Positions 24,094 through 33,018 of a DNA stretch of 64,000 bases are shown piece after piece. A program made the position numbers and the translations under genes. The notes under the pieces are model-generated. The model was not told the origin of the DNA, did not search any database, and saw only the letters and a program-made list of their open reading frames with translations. How positions within the stretch are numbered: the stretch's first letter is position 1; each line of letters opens with the position of its first letter. This DNA is from CBDFHV01 sp965247705 (GTDB taxonomy: Bacteria; Pseudomonadota; Alphaproteobacteria; Rhodospirillales; CAMCUA01): contig CBDFHV010000080.1 in assembly GCA_965247705.1 (NCBI GenBank), forward strand, positions 62,001 to 126,000, given 5' to 3'.

Positions 24094-25380
24094 CTAATCG
24101 AAGACCGCGTTGGGCAACCACAGCACGACCTGCGGAAACACCGTGGTGACGATCAGCGCGGCGACCATGGTGCAGAAGATCGGCCAGCAAAGCCGCCAGA
24201 ACTCCACGAACGTGATATTCGCAAGCCGGCACATGAGAAACATGGTCAACCCATAGGGTGGGGTGATCAGGCCGATGAGCAGGTTGAAAACCGTGACCAC
24301 GCCGAAATGGATCGGGTCGATGCCGAGCGTATTCACCGTCGGCATCAGGAGCGGAACCACGACGAGCAGTATCGGGATCGTATCGATGAAGCAGCCCAGC
24401 AGGATATAGACCACGTTCATGACGAGCAGGAAGAACACCGGATTGGTCGTGATACCCGTCACCCAGTCGACCAAGTCCGCGGCAACCCCGTACACGGTCA
24501 GGATGCGACCGAACGCGGCCGCGCTGGCGATGATGAAGAGTATGGAGCCCGTAGTGCGGGCCGCATTGACGGTTGCCCCGATGAATCCTTTCACCGTGAG
24601 CACCCGGTAGAAGAGGGTGCCGGCCGCGGTCACCGCGACAACGCCGACAACGGCGGCCTCGGTCGGGGTGGCGATTCCGCCGAGAATGCTGCCAAGGACG
24701 ATCACCGGTATGGTCAGCGCCGGTATGCTGACGAACGTCGCCCGGGCGCGCTCGGCGCCGGTCCGTTTGACCTCGCGCGGATAGTTCCGCATCCGTGCCA
24801 CGACATAGGCCTGAACCATCAGGAACCCGCCAAGCATGATGCCGGGCGTCGCGCCACCGAGGAACAGCCGGCCGACCGAGGTATCGGTCGCCGCGGCAAA
24901 GATAATAAAAGCGACGCTCGGCGGAACGAGGGGACCGATGGTCGCCGCGCCGGCGATCAACGAGGCCGCGTAGGCCGGCGGATAGCCAGCCTTGCGCATT
25001 CCCGGGATAAGAATGGATCCGGTCGCTGCGGCGTCGGCCAGGTCGGAGCCGGACATGCCGGCCATGATCATGTTGACGATCACCCCGACGTGGGCGAGCC
25101 CGCCGCGAATGTGACCGACAAAGGCCGCCGCCACCCTCACCAGGCGCTCCGTGACGCCGCTGGCCAGGGCAAGATTGCCCATGAGGATGAAAAACGGGAT
25201 TGCCAGGAGGACGAAGGAGTTCACGCCCTGCCACATGGTGGTCGGCACGATCAGGAACGAGAGCGGTTGCGCGCTTAACGATATTCCGACGGTGGTGGCG
25301 GCGATCAAGCAGAACGCGACCGGAACGCGGAGCAGCAAGAGGACAAGAAAGACGATGAATATTGTGGCGACAGGCGACAC
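24094..25380 (-). CDS. TRAP transporter large membrane subunit (DctM family)
   Basis: A 428-residue, highly hydrophobic protein with roughly 12 membrane helices and the typical DctM motifs: AIPFFILMGNLA near residue 60, MSGSDLADAAATGSIL near 105, and LLIGLITPPYGLTMF near 360. It forms the translocation channel with the DctQ subunit. It starts four bases after the dctQ stop, so the two are translationally close. Confidence 0.94.
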   Translation of the reverse strand: MSPVATIFIVFLVLLLLRVPVAFCLIAATTVGISLSAQPLSFLIVPTTMWQGVNSFVLLAIPFFILMGNLALASGVTERLVRVAAAFVGHIRGGLAHVGVIVNMIMAGMSGSDLADAAATGSILIPGMRKAGYPPAYAASLIAGAATIGPLVPPSVAFIIFAAATDTSVGRLFLGGATPGIMLGGFLMVQAYVVARMRNYPREVKRTGAERARATFVSIPALTIPVIVLGSILGGIATPTEAAVVGVVAVTAAGTLFYRVLTVKGFIGATVNAARTTGSILFIIASAAAFGRILTVYGVAADLVDWVTGITTNPVFFLLVMNVVYILLGCFIDTIPILLVVVPLLMPTVNTLGIDPIHFGVVTVFNLLIGLITPPYGLTMFLMCRLANITFVEFWRLCWPIFCTMVAALIVTTVFPQVVLWLPNAVFD

Positions 25381-25384
25381 CGCC

Positions 25385-25864
25385 CTATCCTTCCGGTGGC
25401 TCGGAAGTCAGCGACCGTCCCCGGATGCGCCGCCACACGACGAAAAGTGTGTGGCCGATCATCAGGACCGAACAGAACGGGACGGAATAGGCGAATACCG
25501 CCAGGGAGACGCCCAGTCCGACCGTCTGCTGATCGACGATCAACCGCGCCGCCGTCCACCCTTGCCAGGCGAGGAACGCCAGGATGGCGACAATCAGCCC
25601 GTCCGAAAGCAGGTGCAGGGGCCGCTGCAACGCGCCTGGCAGCACGTCGGCGAAGATCGACAGGGAGATATGGTCGCCTCCCCGTTGCACCATGGTGGCG
25701 CCCCAGAAGGTCAACCATACCAAAAGAAGCCGCGCGAACTCCTCGGTCCAGTATAGGTCGAACACCTCGAACGACACGTAACGGGCGAGGACTTGCAGCG
25801 TGCCCACCGTCACCATGATCAATAACAGGATGGCCGAGCACGAATCTTCAACGATCCGCCACAC
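25385..25864 (-). CDS. TRAP transporter small membrane subunit (DctQ family)
   Basis: A 159-residue protein with four predicted membrane helices, the usual DctQ form. Recognisable segments are VTVGTLQVLARYVSFEVFDL (residues about 19-38), then YWTEEFARLLLVWLTFWGA and MVQRGGDHISLSI, where the EFA/R...W pattern and the Gly-Asp-His block are conserved. It is the first gene of the TRAP operon and is divergent from the VOC gene at 26051. Confidence 0.9.
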   Translation of the reverse strand: MWRIVEDSCSAILLLIMVTVGTLQVLARYVSFEVFDLYWTEEFARLLLVWLTFWGATMVQRGGDHISLSIFADVLPGALQRPLHLLSDGLIVAILAFLAWQGWTAARLIVDQQTVGLGVSLAVFAYSVPFCSVLMIGHTLFVVWRRIRGRSLTSEPPEG

Positions 25865-26050
25865 GTGAGCCTCCGGGCGTCAATGGGTTCCCAACAGCCG
25901 CATAGATACGCGAAACTTGACGGCCGGGGGGAAACAAAGTGGGGGCGCTCGCCTTGCCGCTGCCCTCGGTGCCCAGGTATCGTTCGCCAGCCACCGCCGC
26001 CATCGCGCGGACTCGGTGGATCACCTTGTTGGGGTCAGGGGACAACGACC

Positions 26051-26467
26051 ATGAAAATCAAGCGCATCGAGCATGTCGCGATCGCCACCGACGACCTCCA
26101 GGAGGTCATGGAAATGTTTGAGAACAAGCTCGGCCTGAAGCTCGAATACCAAGAGGACTTTCCCCAGTACAAGACGCAAATCGCCATGTATCCGGTGGGC
26201 GAAACGTATCTCGAGATTCTCCAGGGAACGGCCGAGTCGTCGGACGTTTCGAAATGGATCGAGCGGCGAGGCCAGGGGCTCTACCATATCTGCCTCGAGG
26301 TCGAAGACATCGATGGTGCGCTTGCCGAGCTCAAGGGCAAGGGGGTTGCATTTCTCAGCGAGGAGCCTAAGCGGGGTCATGGCAATTCGCGGGTCATCTT
26401 TCTCGACCCCGAGAGCACGTCGGGTCTTTTGATCGAGCTGGCCGAGCTGCCGGCCGAAGCCCATTGA
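26051..26467 (+). CDS. VOC-family protein, methylmalonyl-CoA epimerase-like
   Basis: A 138-residue vicinal-oxygen-chelate protein made of two beta-alpha-beta-beta-beta units. It starts MKIKRIEHVAIATDDLQ (metal-binding His at about 8) and has a Glu ligand in TYLEILQG (about 57), a second His in LYHICLEVED (about 81) and a last acidic residue in GLLIELAEL (about 130). This matches the methylmalonyl-CoA epimerase group most closely, but other VOC enzymes share the pattern. The ATG at 26051 is chosen because the upstream open frame lacks similarity. It lies between the TRAP transporter and the catabolic genes. Confidence 0.82.
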   Translation: MKIKRIEHVAIATDDLQEVMEMFENKLGLKLEYQEDFPQYKTQIAMYPVGETYLEILQGTAESSDVSKWIERRGQGLYHICLEVEDIDGALAELKGKGVAFLSEEPKRGHGNSRVIFLDPESTSGLLIELAELPAEAH

Positions 26468-26498
26468 CGCACCGGCCGACCGCAACCTCCGGGTTCTT

Positions 26499-27926
26499 CT
26501 ACGAAGCGAACGACATGCCCAGCAAGCGCGCTGGCACCCGGTAGCGGCCCACCACGTCGTCCAGGCGCTCCCGTTCGGTGGTCACTTCCGCCTCCCTGCC
26601 GGAGACCAGCACCGTGGCCGGCCGGCATTGGGCGTTGAAATTGGCGGACTGGCATTCGGCGTAGGCGCCGGTGTCCAGCAGCGCGATCAGGTCGCCGCGC
26701 TCGAAGCGGGGCATCTGGCGCTCCTTGCCCAGGATATCGTGGGTGCACAGCGGGCCGACGATGTCCACGGTCTCCACCGGCTTTTCCGTCGCCTTGTTGA
26801 CCGGCACAACGTGGTAGCGGTGGGGAATGGTGATCCACGGCACGTGATTTCCCGACAGGTCCACGTTGACCCACTTGCGGCCCTTCTCCGGCCAGTCCTT
26901 GATCGCCCCGACGGTGCCGATGGCGACCCCCGCCATGCCGGAGATGGAGCGCCCCGGTTCGATCCGCATCTTGGGCAGGGGAAAGTCCTGGGCCTTGCAT
27001 TCGGCGACGATGCCGTCGCAGACCTCCTTGCCGTATTCCTCGAAGGATGACACCCGTTCGTCGTCGACGCCGCCGCGGGCGCCGATCTTCTCCTTGCGGC
27101 CGAAGGTCCAACCGCCACCGAGATCGATGCACGGCGCGATCCAGCCGGTGTCTTCGCGAAGCTGTACGCACCAGCGGATCATCTCCCGGGCCATGACGGC
27201 GAAATGAAAGGCCTGGTTGTCGAGCCGGCTGAGGTGGAAGCTGATCTCGTGCAGGTGCAGGTGGTTCAGGCCGACGATGCGCTGGGTGAGTTCTTTCGCC
27301 TGGGCATAAGACATGCCCCATTTTTCGCCCCACACGATGTCGCGAATGCTGCCCTGGTGGACGCCGGTTGAATGGTGGTCCTTGAGCTCCTCCAGCACCA
27401 GCTTGACCCGGATGCCAACGTGGGCCTCCTTGCCCAGGCGGCGCGCGGTTTCGTCGATCATGTCAAGCTCGTCCATGGCGTCGATGTTGTTGCAGACGCC
27501 GTTCTGGATAGCGAGTTCGATCTCCGCTGGTTCCTTGTTGCTGCCGTTGAGCGCCAACTTGCGGCCGTCGGAACCGGCCAGCAGGGCCAGGTACATCTCG
27601 TTGTAGCCGAAGCAGTCCCCGCCGGCCCCTTCCTGGTTCATGATGTGACGGATGGCCAATGCGTTGTTGCTCTTGTTGGCGAACAGGATCTCCACCTCCT
27701 TGGGGTAATTGGTGGCGAAGGCGTCGCGGAATCGGCGGTAGGTGTGGCGAAACTGGCCCTCGCTGAAGACGTAAAGCGGCGAGCCGAATTCCTTGACCAG
27801 ATCCACGCAATCCCGGCCCTCGACCCACAGGTGCCCGTTGTCGCCGATGCCGATGAACTCGGAGAAGTGATGGGCGAACGTGGGATAGGTGAGCTCGATG
27901 GGGTTGACCGCCGCTGCCTTGTCCAT
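26499..27926 (-). CDS. PLP fold-III decarboxylase-like protein (LysA superfamily)
   Basis: A 475-residue protein of the ornithine/diaminopimelate decarboxylase fold. The PLP lysine lies in EILFANKSNNALAIRHI (about residue 84), the phosphate-binding glycines in CIDLGGGWTFG (about 272), the EPGRSI loop binding the phosphate at about 325, and the C-terminal DTGAYAECQ block with the active-site Tyr at about 425. It is longer than most LysA proteins and the substrate is uncertain. No other lysine-pathway gene is near; it sits with an SDR gene 19 bases upstream in the same direction, so it more likely belongs to a catabolic pathway. Confidence 0.85.
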   Translation of the reverse strand: MDKAAAVNPIELTYPTFAHHFSEFIGIGDNGHLWVEGRDCVDLVKEFGSPLYVFSEGQFRHTYRRFRDAFATNYPKEVEILFANKSNNALAIRHIMNQEGAGGDCFGYNEMYLALLAGSDGRKLALNGSNKEPAEIELAIQNGVCNNIDAMDELDMIDETARRLGKEAHVGIRVKLVLEELKDHHSTGVHQGSIRDIVWGEKWGMSYAQAKELTQRIVGLNHLHLHEISFHLSRLDNQAFHFAVMAREMIRWCVQLREDTGWIAPCIDLGGGWTFGRKEKIGARGGVDDERVSSFEEYGKEVCDGIVAECKAQDFPLPKMRIEPGRSISGMAGVAIGTVGAIKDWPEKGRKWVNVDLSGNHVPWITIPHRYHVVPVNKATEKPVETVDIVGPLCTHDILGKERQMPRFERGDLIALLDTGAYAECQSANFNAQCRPATVLVSGREAEVTTERERLDDVVGRYRVPARLLGMSFAS

Positions 27927-27945
27927 GAAGAGGTCCTCTCCGGTA

Positions 27946-28746
27946 TTACTCGCACTTCAGGCTGACGCCGCCGTCCACGGTGATGTGGATGCCGGTGGTG
28001 TTCTTGGCCTCGTCGGAGGCCAGGTACAAAGCCGCGTAGGCCACGTCCCAGGCGTCGCCCATGCGGCCCATGGGGATGGCCTTGGAGCGATGATCGAGCA
28101 TGCCCTGAAAATCCCCGTCCCGGTACTGGCGCGCCATGCGGTGCTCGACCAGGGGCGTCAGCACATGGCCCGGCACCACCGTGTTGCAGCGGATGCCCTT
28201 CGGCCCATACTCGACCGCCATGGTCCGGGTGTAGTGCATCAGGCCCGCCTTGGCCGCGCCATAGGCCGAATGGTAGTGGCCGGTATGCCGCACGCCGCCC
28301 AGGGACGAGACGTTGATGATGGCGCCGCCGCCCTGCTTTTCCATCACCGGGATACAGTGCTTGCACGTCAGGAAGACGCTTTTCAGGTTGTATTCGATCT
28401 GCCGGTCGAACACGTCTTCGGGCATGTCCACTGGGCCGCCGGGCTCGGAGCCGCCGACGTTGTTGTGCAGGATGTCGATGCGGCCGAAGGCGGCCATGCA
28501 GGCGTCCGCCATGGCCTTCACCTGGTCGTTGCTGGTGACGTCCGTGGCATGGGCTTTCGCGATGCCGCCCTCTTCGGCGATGATGCGGCAGGTCTCCTCG
28601 GCCGCTTCCAGATTGATGTCGACGGCGAATACCGTGGCCCCCTCGCGGGCGAACAGGACGGACACCGCCTTGCCGTTGCCCCAGCCCGGGGCGATCGAGC
28701 CGGCGCCGGTGACGATGGCGACCTTGTCCTGCAGGCGACCTGCCAT
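27946..28746 (-). CDS. Short-chain dehydrogenase/reductase
   Basis: A 266-residue SDR. It has an unusual NAD-binding loop, TGAGSIAPGWGNGKAV (residues about 12-27) in place of the common TGxxxGIG, the NNVGG strand motif (about 92-96), catalytic Ser in NVSSLGG (about 150) and YxxxK as YGAAK (about 162-166). The ATG at 28746 is preferred: GGAGG is about ten bases upstream and the conserved domain starts at once. The downstream decarboxylase-like gene is 19 bases away and is probably co-transcribed. Confidence 0.9.
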   Translation of the reverse strand: MAGRLQDKVAIVTGAGSIAPGWGNGKAVSVLFAREGATVFAVDINLEAAEETCRIIAEEGGIAKAHATDVTSNDQVKAMADACMAAFGRIDILHNNVGGSEPGGPVDMPEDVFDRQIEYNLKSVFLTCKHCIPVMEKQGGGAIINVSSLGGVRHTGHYHSAYGAAKAGLMHYTRTMAVEYGPKGIRCNTVVPGHVLTPLVEHRMARQYRDGDFQGMLDHRSKAIPMGRMGDAWDVAYAALYLASDEAKNTTGIHITVDGGVSLKCE

Positions 28747-28859
28747 GGGGCGGATTCCTCCGTGGGAAGGGGCGTCCGCGGGCGAAGAGCCCGGGCGGCG
28801 CATGTTGCGTTGAAACCAGCCCCCAAGTAAAGGTGGGCCGCGCTTTATCGAGGAATTCC

Positions 28860-30398
28860 ATGCCCATCGACCTCACCGCGCCCGGCACCTCTGTCGGCGT
28901 CGTCGGCGCCGGCGCCATGGGCCGGGGAATCGCCCAGGTCGCTGCCGCCGCCGGCTATTCGGTGTCGCTGAGCGATGCCAACGCCCAGGCCGCCATGGAA
29001 GGCCGGGACTTCGCCGCCCGCATGCTGCGCAGGGCGGCGGAGAAGGGCCGCATGACCGCCGAGGCGGCGGCCGCCGCCGTGGATCGCCTGCGGGTGGTGA
29101 AGGCTATCGCCGATCTTGCCGACTGCGCCATCGTGATCGAGGCGGTGGTGGAGGACCTGGCGGCCAAGCGCAAGCTGTTTGGGGAGCTGGAAGCGGTGGT
29201 CGGCCCCGACTGCGTGATCGCCTCCAACACGTCGTCGCTGTCGATCACCGCCATCGCCGCCGCCTGTGCGCGGCCCCAGCGGGTGGCCGGCGCCCATTTC
29301 TTCAATCCCGTCCCCTTGATGCCGCTGGTGGAGGTGGTGGACGGCGCCCGGGGCGACCCTGCGGTGGGCGACGCCCTGATGGCCTTTGTCGCCCGCCTCG
29401 GCCACCGGGCGGTGCGGGTGAAGGATGTCCCCCTGTTCCTGGTCAACCACGCGGGCCGGGCCTACAGCACGGAAGCGCTGGCGATCCTCGACGACGGCGT
29501 CGCCCAGCCGGTGGACGTGGACCGGGTCATGGGCGAGGCGGCGGGCTTCCCCATGGGGCCCTTCGAGCTTTTCGACCTGACGGCGCTGGACGTCTCCCAC
29601 CCGTCGGCCGAATCCAGCTTCGCCCAATTCTACGGCGAGCCGCGCCTGCGGCCGTCGCCGGAAACGGCCAAGCGCCTGGAAGCGGGTCTTCTCGGCCGCA
29701 AAGTGGGGGAGGGGTTCTACTCCTACCGGGACGGCAAGATCGTCAGGCCAACCGAACCGCCCGCGCCCGCCACCTTGCCGGCCCGGGTATGGATCAGCGG
29801 CGCCGAGCCCGACGGGCAGGCCGCGGTGGCGGCCCGCTTGCGGCCGAAGGCCGGTCGGGTCGACGTGGAAACGGACGCCTCGCCGTCGGAAGCGGCGCTG
29901 TGCCTGGTCACCCCCTTCGGCCTCGACGCCACCACGACCGCCGTGACCCAGGGCCTGGATCCGGTTCGCACCATCGCCGTGGATACACTGCTGCCCTTGG
30001 ACAAGCGGGTGACCCTGATGTCGACCCCCCTCACGGCCGCGAGTCGCCGGGACGAGGCCCACGGCCTATTCGCCGCCACCGGGTCGGCGGTGACGACCAT
30101 TGCCGACAGCCCCGGTTTCATCGCCCAGCGCATCCTCGCCATGGTGGTCAACATCGCCTGCGCCATCGCCCAGGCCCGCATCGGCGTCCCCGACGACATC
30201 GACGAGGCGGTGCGTATCGGCCGCGGCTACCCCGATGGGCCCTTGAGCATGGGCGATTCCCTTGGCCCGGCCCGGGTGCTCGCCATCCTTGAAGCCCTGC
30301 AGCGCCTCACGGGCGACCCCCGCTACCGCCCCAGCCCGTGGCTCCGCCGCCGGGTGCAACTGGGTGTGTCCCTGAAGACCGCGGACCTGGCTTCCTGA
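28860..30398 (+). CDS. 3-hydroxyacyl-CoA dehydrogenase (PaaH-like, two-domain)
   Basis: A 512-residue enzyme oxidising 3-hydroxyacyl-CoA to 3-ketoacyl-CoA with NAD. The Rossmann motif VGVVGAGAMGRG is at residues 12-23, the catalytic region around GAHFFNPVPLMPLVEVV at about 141-157, and a first C-terminal helical domain follows. After a weakly conserved linker the protein ends in a second 3HCDH C-terminal domain (DSPGFIAQRILAMVVN near 415). This tandem arrangement is typical of the PaaH/PaaC type used in aromatic acid degradation. Only 10 bases separate it from the thiolase gene. Confidence 0.92.
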   Translation: MPIDLTAPGTSVGVVGAGAMGRGIAQVAAAAGYSVSLSDANAQAAMEGRDFAARMLRRAAEKGRMTAEAAAAAVDRLRVVKAIADLADCAIVIEAVVEDLAAKRKLFGELEAVVGPDCVIASNTSSLSITAIAAACARPQRVAGAHFFNPVPLMPLVEVVDGARGDPAVGDALMAFVARLGHRAVRVKDVPLFLVNHAGRAYSTEALAILDDGVAQPVDVDRVMGEAAGFPMGPFELFDLTALDVSHPSAESSFAQFYGEPRLRPSPETAKRLEAGLLGRKVGEGFYSYRDGKIVRPTEPPAPATLPARVWISGAEPDGQAAVAARLRPKAGRVDVETDASPSEAALCLVTPFGLDATTTAVTQGLDPVRTIAVDTLLPLDKRVTLMSTPLTAASRRDEAHGLFAATGSAVTTIADSPGFIAQRILAMVVNIACAIAQARIGVPDDIDEAVRIGRGYPDGPLSMGDSLGPARVLAILEALQRLTGDPRYRPSPWLRRRVQLGVSLKTADLAS

Positions 30399-30408
30399 GG
30401 ACCATACA

Positions 30409-31617
30409 ATGCAGAACGCCTTTATCTATGCGGGTATCCGCACGCCTTTCGGCCGCCATGGCGGGGCGCTGGCGGCGGTGCGGCCCGACGACCTGATCGC
30501 CGACACGGTGGCGCACCTGATCCAGAACAGTCCCTTCGACGGCGCCGACGTGGAGGACGTCATCATCGGCTGCGCCAATCAGGCGGGCGAGGACTGCCGC
30601 AACGTGGCCCGGCGGGCGGCGCTGTTGGCCGGCCTGCCGGTATCGGTGGCGGGGGTGACGGTGCATCGCCAATGCGGCAGCGGCCTCAACGCGGTCCTCG
30701 ACGCGGCCCGCTCCGCCGAAGTGGGCATGGGCGCGCTGTTCGTTGCCGGCGGCGTGGAGTCCATGAGCCGCGGCCCCTTCGTCGTCGGCAAGTCGGAAAC
30801 GCCCTACGGCCGCGACGTGGGATTCTACGACACGGCGCAAGGCTCGCGGTTTCCCAACAAGCGCCTGGAGCAGCTTTATGGCGACCCCGCCATGGCCCAG
30901 ACGGCGGAGAACGTGGGCGAGGACCTGGACATCGGTCGCGCCGAAAGTGATGCCTACGCACTCGCCTCCCAGCAGCGCTACGCCGCCGCTAAATCCGATG
31001 GATTTTTCGATGGCGAACTGCGCCCGGTGTCCTTCACCGTCGGCCGCAAGAAGGACCCGCGCACGGTTGCCGAGGACGAGCACCCGCGCCCCGACAGCTC
31101 CGCCGAGGGCCTGGCCCGGCTGCCCCCCCTTTACGAGGACGGCGCGGTGACGGCGGGCAACGCGTCGGGCATCAACGACGGAGCCTGCGCGCTTCTTGTC
31201 GGCACGCGGGCCGCCGGTGAAAAGGCCGGCGCCGCGCCGCTGGCCCGCATCGTCGCCGGCGCCGTCGCCGGGGTCGAGCCGCGGGTGATGGGCCTGGGGC
31301 CGGCGCCGGCCGCGGAGAAGGCCCTGGCGCGGGCCGGCCTCACCCTGAAGGACATGGACGTGATCGAGATCAACGAGGCCTTCGCCACCCAGGTGCTGGG
31401 CTGCCTCAAGCTCATGGGCCTGGATGTCAGCGACCAGCGGGTCAACCCCAACGGCGGCGCCATCGCTGTCGGCCATCCCCTGGGCGCTTCGGGGGCGCGA
31501 CTGGCGCTGACCGCCGTGCGCCAGCTCCAGCGAACTCGCGGCCGCTATGCCCTGGTCAGCCTGTGCGTCGGCGTCGGTCAGGGGATCGCGGCGGTTCTGG
31601 AACGCATGGAGGCGTAG
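30409..31617 (+). CDS. Acetyl-CoA acyltransferase (thiolase)
   Basis: A 402-residue degradative thiolase of the PcaF/PaaJ type. The nucleophilic Cys is in VHRQCGSGLNAV (about residue 88), the second set of catalytic residues in IEINEAFATQVLG (about 320) and GHPLGASGAR (about 353), and the second Cys in SLCVGVGQG (about 386). With the adjacent dehydrogenase it would cleave a 3-ketoacyl-CoA such as 3-oxoadipyl-CoA to succinyl-CoA and acetyl-CoA or a related pair. The substrate is inferred from the family. Confidence 0.93.
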   Translation: MQNAFIYAGIRTPFGRHGGALAAVRPDDLIADTVAHLIQNSPFDGADVEDVIIGCANQAGEDCRNVARRAALLAGLPVSVAGVTVHRQCGSGLNAVLDAARSAEVGMGALFVAGGVESMSRGPFVVGKSETPYGRDVGFYDTAQGSRFPNKRLEQLYGDPAMAQTAENVGEDLDIGRAESDAYALASQQRYAAAKSDGFFDGELRPVSFTVGRKKDPRTVAEDEHPRPDSSAEGLARLPPLYEDGAVTAGNASGINDGACALLVGTRAAGEKAGAAPLARIVAGAVAGVEPRVMGLGPAPAAEKALARAGLTLKDMDVIEINEAFATQVLGCLKLMGLDVSDQRVNPNGGAIAVGHPLGASGARLALTAVRQLQRTRGRYALVSLCVGVGQGIAAVLERMEA

Positions 31618-31628
31618 CCGAACAAAAC

Positions 31629-31973
31629 GAACCACAGAGGCACAGAGGCACAGAGTAGTAAGAAAGAGAAAAAAAGGCGGCGATGGGAGCTGAGCAGGCC
31701 GCGTGCGTGATCAGGTTTGAAACAAGTTTAACCACAGAGAACACAGAGAACACAGAGGATTCACAGAGAAGAAGTAAATATTGTTTACTTTCTCTGCGTC
31801 CATCTCTGTGTTCTCTGTGTTCTCTGTGGTTAATCTAGTTGACCGAGAATGACACACGAATCCGTTGGGATACTTTCCAAAAAACTTCATTGCACAGGCA
31901 CGAGGAAGACACTTCACGCTTCGCGCATGTTCTCTCTTTCTATTTCCTCTGTGTCTCTGTGTCTCTGTGGTTC
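31629..31973. repeat. Nested inverted-repeat element built from CACAGAG units
   Basis: Four copies of a short repeat based on ACCACAGAG-N-CACAGAG occupy the gap after the thiolase gene. The inner pair (31728-31757 and 31804-31833) is a perfect 30-base inverted repeat opening with TTAACCACAGAGAACACAG. The outer pair (31629-31655 and 31947-31973) uses a variant spaced with G/C and has only two mismatches over 27 bases. The element is clearly less GC-rich than its surroundings. Similar CACAGAG repeats occur between genes in many bacteria; their function is not known. Confidence 0.8.
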
Positions 31974-32065
31974 ACCTTATCCTACCGTCGGAGGCCCGCC
32001 CGGATTATGATGCTGGGGCCGGTGCTCTGCCGCTTGAACCACAACGTCAAGAGGACGCGTCCGCC

Positions 32066-33010
32066 ATGAAGGAACTCACCTATACCCACTCACCGTTCAA
32101 GGGCCAGATCCACTGTCCGGCCCCGGTGACCCCGTTCCGCCCCGCGGGCGAGCTGATGCTGGACGCCTTTCAGGAGGTCCTGCGCTTCCATCTCGACACG
32201 GTGAAGGTCGACGCGATGCTGATCGCCGGGGACAACGGCGAGGGCTATGCCCTGACTGAAGACGAGCTTCGCCAGGTGGTGGAAACGACGGTCAAGGCCG
32301 TCAATGGCCGCATCCCCTTCTATGTGCACGTCTCGCGCACCGAGAACGAACTCTGCTGCCGGCGGGCCCGCATCGCCGCCGATGCCGGCGCCTACGGCAT
32401 CGCCCTGTGCCAGCCCTACATCCACGACGCCTCGGCCGACAAGATCGTCAAGCGCTACGAGGTGGTGGCCAAGGCGGCACCCCTGCCGATGATGGTCTAC
32501 AACCTGCCCCTCATCAGCCACTTCAACATCACGCCCGAGGTGATGGGTCGCATCTGCGACGTGGCGCCGGTGGAGGTACTCAAGGACGCGCCGACCGACA
32601 TGGCCCATATCACCGAAATGCTGAACGCCATGAGCGAACGCATCCCGATCCTCTACGGGCAGCGCTACACCATGATCCCGGCCCTGTTGCTGGGCTCGGG
32701 CGGGTTCGTCGGCACCGGGCCGGAATTGTTCGGCCGCCGCTGCCGCGATTTCTTCAAGGTCCACGACATGGAACCGCGGGAACGCGCCCGACTGCACAAG
32801 CGCTACGCGGCGGTCAACACGGCGGTGTTGCACGAGGTGGGCAAGCCGCCGGCCGGCATCAAGGCGGCAATGAACCTGCTCGGCGTTCCGGCCGGGGTGC
32901 CGCGGGATCACGTGTCGCCGCTGACGCCGGCCGAGACCCAGACGCTCGTCCGCGTCCTCATGGAGGTCGGCGTCCTCGACGAGGCGCCGCCCCTGGCGAA
33001 AAGCGCCTAA
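32066..33010 (+). CDS. Dihydrodipicolinate synthase family (DapA-like) lyase
   Basis: A 314-residue class I aldolase of the DapA/NAL family. The Schiff-base Lys lies in EVLKDAPTDMAH (about residue 174) and the proton-relay Tyr in MVYNLPLIS (about 145). The front-end motif CPAPVTPFRPAGELM (about 17-31) is standard. With no other lysine-pathway gene nearby and several catabolic neighbours, it is more likely a lyase for a keto acid than true DapA; this is an inference. The ATG at 32066 is chosen over further upstream options because upstream frame sequence comes from the repeat element. Confidence 0.87.
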   Translation: MKELTYTHSPFKGQIHCPAPVTPFRPAGELMLDAFQEVLRFHLDTVKVDAMLIAGDNGEGYALTEDELRQVVETTVKAVNGRIPFYVHVSRTENELCCRRARIAADAGAYGIALCQPYIHDASADKIVKRYEVVAKAAPLPMMVYNLPLISHFNITPEVMGRICDVAPVEVLKDAPTDMAHITEMLNAMSERIPILYGQRYTMIPALLLGSGGFVGTGPELFGRRCRDFFKVHDMEPRERARLHKRYAAVNTAVLHEVGKPPAGIKAAMNLLGVPAGVPRDHVSPLTPAETQTLVRVLMEVGVLDEAPPLAKSA

Positions 33011-33018
33011 TCCCCCCG

